This document shows positions 61,687-64,000 of a DNA stretch of 64,000 bases, piece after piece (positions within the stretch are counted from its first letter, which is position 1; the number at the start of each line of letters is the position of its first letter). This stretch comes from Terriglobia bacterium. GTDB lineage: Bacteria; Acidobacteriota; Terriglobia; Bryobacterales; Bryobacteraceae. The stretch is taken from the NCBI GenBank assembly GCA_020073265.1, contig JAIQFN010000006.1, forward strand, positions 62,001 to 126,000. Direction: 5' to 3'. The notes beneath the pieces were generated by a model that was given only the letters and a program-made list of their open reading frames with translations, searched no databases and had not been told where the DNA came from. The position numbers and the translations under genes are program-made.

Positions 61687-64000
61687 TAAGACAGTAACTC
61701 TAGAATCCCCGAGACCGGAATCTTCACCCACAGCGGACGGTGCTCGAGTTCATAGCGCAGCTCGTCCAGAGCCTTGTCGAGCATGTACGCCTGCAGCAGC
61801 GCCCGGAGTCCTTGTGGAGTGGCAGGCAAGAAAGCCGCGCCGGCAGCCGCCGACCGGTACGCCCGCAGAAATTCCGCCATGGCGGACTTTTCCCACAACC
61901 GGGCCCAGGGCGTGAGCCGCTCGAAATCGTCCGGATGCCTGGCCAGGTAGCCGGCCAGCCCGGCCTGCGCCGCGTAACTGAAGGAGCGCAGCATGCCGGC
62001 CACGTCTTTGAGAGGCGACTGCTTCGAGCGACGCTCGGCCAGCGAACGCGCCGCTTCGCCTTCAAAATCGAGAATGACGTAGTCCTGCTTGACGCGCAGA
62101 ACCTGCTCGAGACGATAGTCGCCATGGATGCGCGTGCACAGCCCGCTGACTTCCATATCTGCGATGGCGCGGAAGGCGTGCAGCAGTTCCCGCCGGCGGC
62201 TGAGCAGAAGCCCGCCCTGCTCCACCAGTTCATCCGGCAGGCGCGAGAGATTTTCCTTCAGCCGGTCCAGCACGCGCATGGCGTGCGCGCGGAAGTCCGC
62301 CGCCAGCACCCGTAGGTCCTCTTTCGAAAGCGGCTCCGGAGCGAAGGCCGGATCGCCGGTCGCCGCCGCCAGAGCCAGGTGCATTTCCGCGGTCCGTCGG
62401 CCCAGGATCGCGGCTGAATCCAAGCAGATCCCCAGATGCTCGCGGGCCAGCGCGCTGGGTTCGGATTCCGACAGCTCGAAGCAGGATCCGTCGGGTATTG
62501 TGACGTCGCCTTCCAACGTCAGCCGGGCGTGCTCCTCGTAGTAACGCGCCAATTCCTCCTGGTTCCATTTCCAGCCGTCGCCTTCGTTGGCAACCAGTCC
62601 CTGCAGCATGGCCAGCGTGGTGGTTTCGGCGCCCGGCCGGACATATTCGATCAGCCCGGCGAAAGGCGGAATCCGGTTGAAGCCGGTTTTCTCGGTGAGG
62701 TATCGGTCGATCTCGCAGTCGGGGTTGGCGCCTTGTTCCAGCCGGCGGAACAATTTCAGGATCAGACGGTCGCCATAGAGAATGGACGAGTTATTTTGCT
62801 CGGCGGGATTGCGAGCCGGAGTGAGCGCCTCCTCGGCGGGACCGCGGAGTTCGGCAAACATCGGCGCTGGGCCGCCGCGGATCACACCATGCGCGGTGCG
62901 AATCTCGCGTCCTTCGCCAAGCGCGGCGAGCAAAGCTGAGCAGGTTTCGTCGCTCAGAACGGCGTCATGCAGCACGCCATCGCCCTCGGTGGAGACTGCC
63001 GCGCAGACAATCGCCGAAGGCGTGCTGGTTCGAATGGCGCCCGCGGCGGTACCGAAGCTCGCCGTGAGACAGAGCTGGTACAGATCCGATCCCTCGTCCT
63101 CGTACGTCACTTCCAGCAGCGCCAAGGCGGAGCGGGTTCCCGGGAGTTCAGCCCAATCCAGCAGCGAGGCTGCCTTGAAGCGTCGCGATTTTCCAGCAAA
63201 CCAGCGCTGCTTCTGAAGATAGTCCGGCAGAGCGCGCTCCAGCACGCTCCACTGCGCGCCTTCGAAAACGGAGCTCCATCCTCCGGCGACATACACCGTC
63301 GCGAATGTCCAGGAGGTCTCGTCGCTTTGGATCTCGGCCTGCTCCAGCGTCGGCTGCAGCTCGAACCACAGGAACCCGTACGGTCCCAGCGTCAGCGGAT
63401 AGGGCTGTTTCGAGATCACCGGGAAGTCGACGTAGCCCAGCATCTCCACCGGCTTCATGCCCTCGAACTGCTGCAGGTTCAGCTCCACCGGCTGCGCGAA
63501 CCGCGAGAGGTTGGCGACGCACAGCACCTGTTCCACCTCGCTCCGCCGCACGTAAGCCAGAATCTTGCGATTGGCCGGATGCAGGAACTCGATGGACCCT
63601 CGCCCGAACACGCGGAACAGCTTGCGCAGCGCGATGATGTTGCGCATCCAGCTCAGCAACGAAGACGGATCGCTTTCCTCGGCCTCCACGTTCAGCGCAT
63701 CGTAGCCGTACACCGGATCCATGATGACCTGGCTGTAGAGCCGGGCCGGCGTGGCGCGCGAAAATCCGCCGTTGCGGTCGGCGCTCCATTGCATGGGCGT
63801 GCGTACACCGTTGCGGTCGCCCAGGTAGATGTTGTCGCCCATGCCGATCTCGTCGCCGTAATAAATGATGGGCGTTCCAGGAAAGGAGAACAGCAGGCTG
63901 TTCAGCAGCTCGATGCGACGGCGATTGTTGTCCATGAGCGGCGCCAGCCGTCTGCGGATTCCGACGTTGACGCGCATGCGAGGGTCGGCGCTATAGGCCA
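61686..64000 (-). CDS. treS: trehalose synthase-maltokinase fusion, 5' truncated
   Basis: The frame is open through the window end, so the N-terminal part is missing; 771 codons with stop are visible. The first part is the end of a GH13 trehalose synthase: DPRMRVNVGIRRRLAPLMDN, LLFSFPGTPIIYYGDEIGMGDNI, RNGVRTPMQWSADRNGGFS, and the C-terminal beta domain. From about position 63250 down, a maltokinase domain follows (LPDYLQKQRWFAGKSRRFKAASLLDW, GDRLILKLFRRLEQGANPDCEIDRYLTE, RIHGDYRLEQVLRVKQDYVILDFEGEA with kinase-like catalytic Asp). TreS interconverts maltose and trehalose and Mak makes maltose-1-phosphate, linking trehalose to glycogen. A glycosyltransferase is coupled downstream. Confidence 0.95.
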   Translation of the reverse strand, partial: AYSADPRMRVNVGIRRRLAPLMDNNRRRIELLNSLLFSFPGTPIIYYGDEIGMGDNIYLGDRNGVRTPMQWSADRNGGFSRATPARLYSQVIMDPVYGYDALNVEAEESDPSSLLSWMRNIIALRKLFRVFGRGSIEFLHPANRKILAYVRRSEVEQVLCVANLSRFAQPVELNLQQFEGMKPVEMLGYVDFPVISKQPYPLTLGPYGFLWFELQPTLEQAEIQSDETSWTFATVYVAGGWSSVFEGAQWSVLERALPDYLQKQRWFAGKSRRFKAASLLDWAELPGTRSALALLEVTYEDEGSDLYQLCLTASFGTAAGAIRTSTPSAIVCAAVSTEGDGVLHDAVLSDETCSALLAALGEGREIRTAHGVIRGGPAPMFAELRGPAEEALTPARNPAEQNNSSILYGDRLILKLFRRLEQGANPDCEIDRYLTEKTGFNRIPPFAGLIEYVRPGAETTTLAMLQGLVANEGDGWKWNQEELARYYEEHARLTLEGDVTIPDGSCFELSESEPSALAREHLGICLDSAAILGRRTAEMHLALAAATGDPAFAPEPLSKEDLRVLAADFRAHAMRVLDRLKENLSRLPDELVEQGGLLLSRRRELLHAFRAIADMEVSGLCTRIHGDYRLEQVLRVKQDYVILDFEGEAARSLAERRSKQSPLKDVAGMLRSFSYAAQAGLAGYLARHPDDFERLTPWARLWEKSAMAEFLRAYRSAAAGAAFLPATPQGLRALLQAYMLDKALDELRYELEHRPLWVKIPVSGILELLS

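Noticed and set aside
1-64000. CRISPR arrays, tRNA or rRNA genes, insertion sequences
   Set aside because: No regularly spaced direct repeats, cloverleaf-like genes or transposase-like proteins were recognised anywhere in the window.

Overview
The window is GC-rich, gene-dense DNA whose gene content points to an acidobacterium of the Solibacter/Bryobacter type. This is inferred from content only: three Oar-like TonB-dependent receptors with carboxypeptidase-regulatory-like N-termini, two DUF2961/GH172 proteins, a DUF6351 protein, and haem/copper monooxygenase-like proteins. No rRNA, tRNA, CRISPR array or transposase was recognised.

Layout. 1-4.9 kb: the end of an Asp-box propeller protein, then lpdA-lipB-E2-DinB with 4-base overlaps (2-oxoacid dehydrogenase and lipoate functions). 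4.9-8.9 kb (minus): ethanolamine permease, eutB, eutC and a WbuC-like cupin. 9-10.5 kb (minus): an outer-membrane porin of the alginate-export type. 10.6-21.3 kb (plus): a nine-gene respiratory operon (GltD-like flavoprotein, Rieske, b6f-type cytochrome b, hexahaem cytochrome c, Tat-exported NarG-like Mo subunit, NarH-like Fe-S subunit, haem-b gamma subunit, NarJ/TorD chaperone, small DUF7009-like protein). It resembles periplasm-facing nitrate reductase/nitrite oxidoreductase systems linked to a Rieske/cytochrome b module. 21.3-25.7 kb: a LacI regulator diverging from an oar gene broken by two compensating 1-base frameshifts.

25.9-53 kb is the most unusual part. A minus-strand run (oar, FdhA-type dehydrogenase, GH172, ABC permease, binding protein, ATPase) looks like a TonB-to-ABC glycoside uptake locus. 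A plus-strand run carries three secreted proteins that fuse a c-type haem to a PHM/DBM-type copper monooxygenase (one is a tandem duplication, so four modules), a frameshifted DUF6351 gene, a second GH172, an FGGY/AraB-like kinase and a fucose-isomerase-family protein. Divergent from one monooxygenase is a beta-propeller lyase that keeps the zinc and catalytic residues of PAL. Together they recall the two halves of the animal peptide-amidating enzyme PAM. An unusual regulator (IclR-type HTH plus periplasmic-binding-protein domain) sits inside the cluster, and a 17-bp motif recurs six times in front of oar and monooxygenase genes, suggesting a local regulon.

53-64 kb (minus): TreS-maltokinase (truncated by the window end), a glycosyltransferase that may be glucosylglycerate-related, a TM-helix channel-like protein, then a TolC-adaptor-RND efflux operon with bioB translationally coupled to its end.
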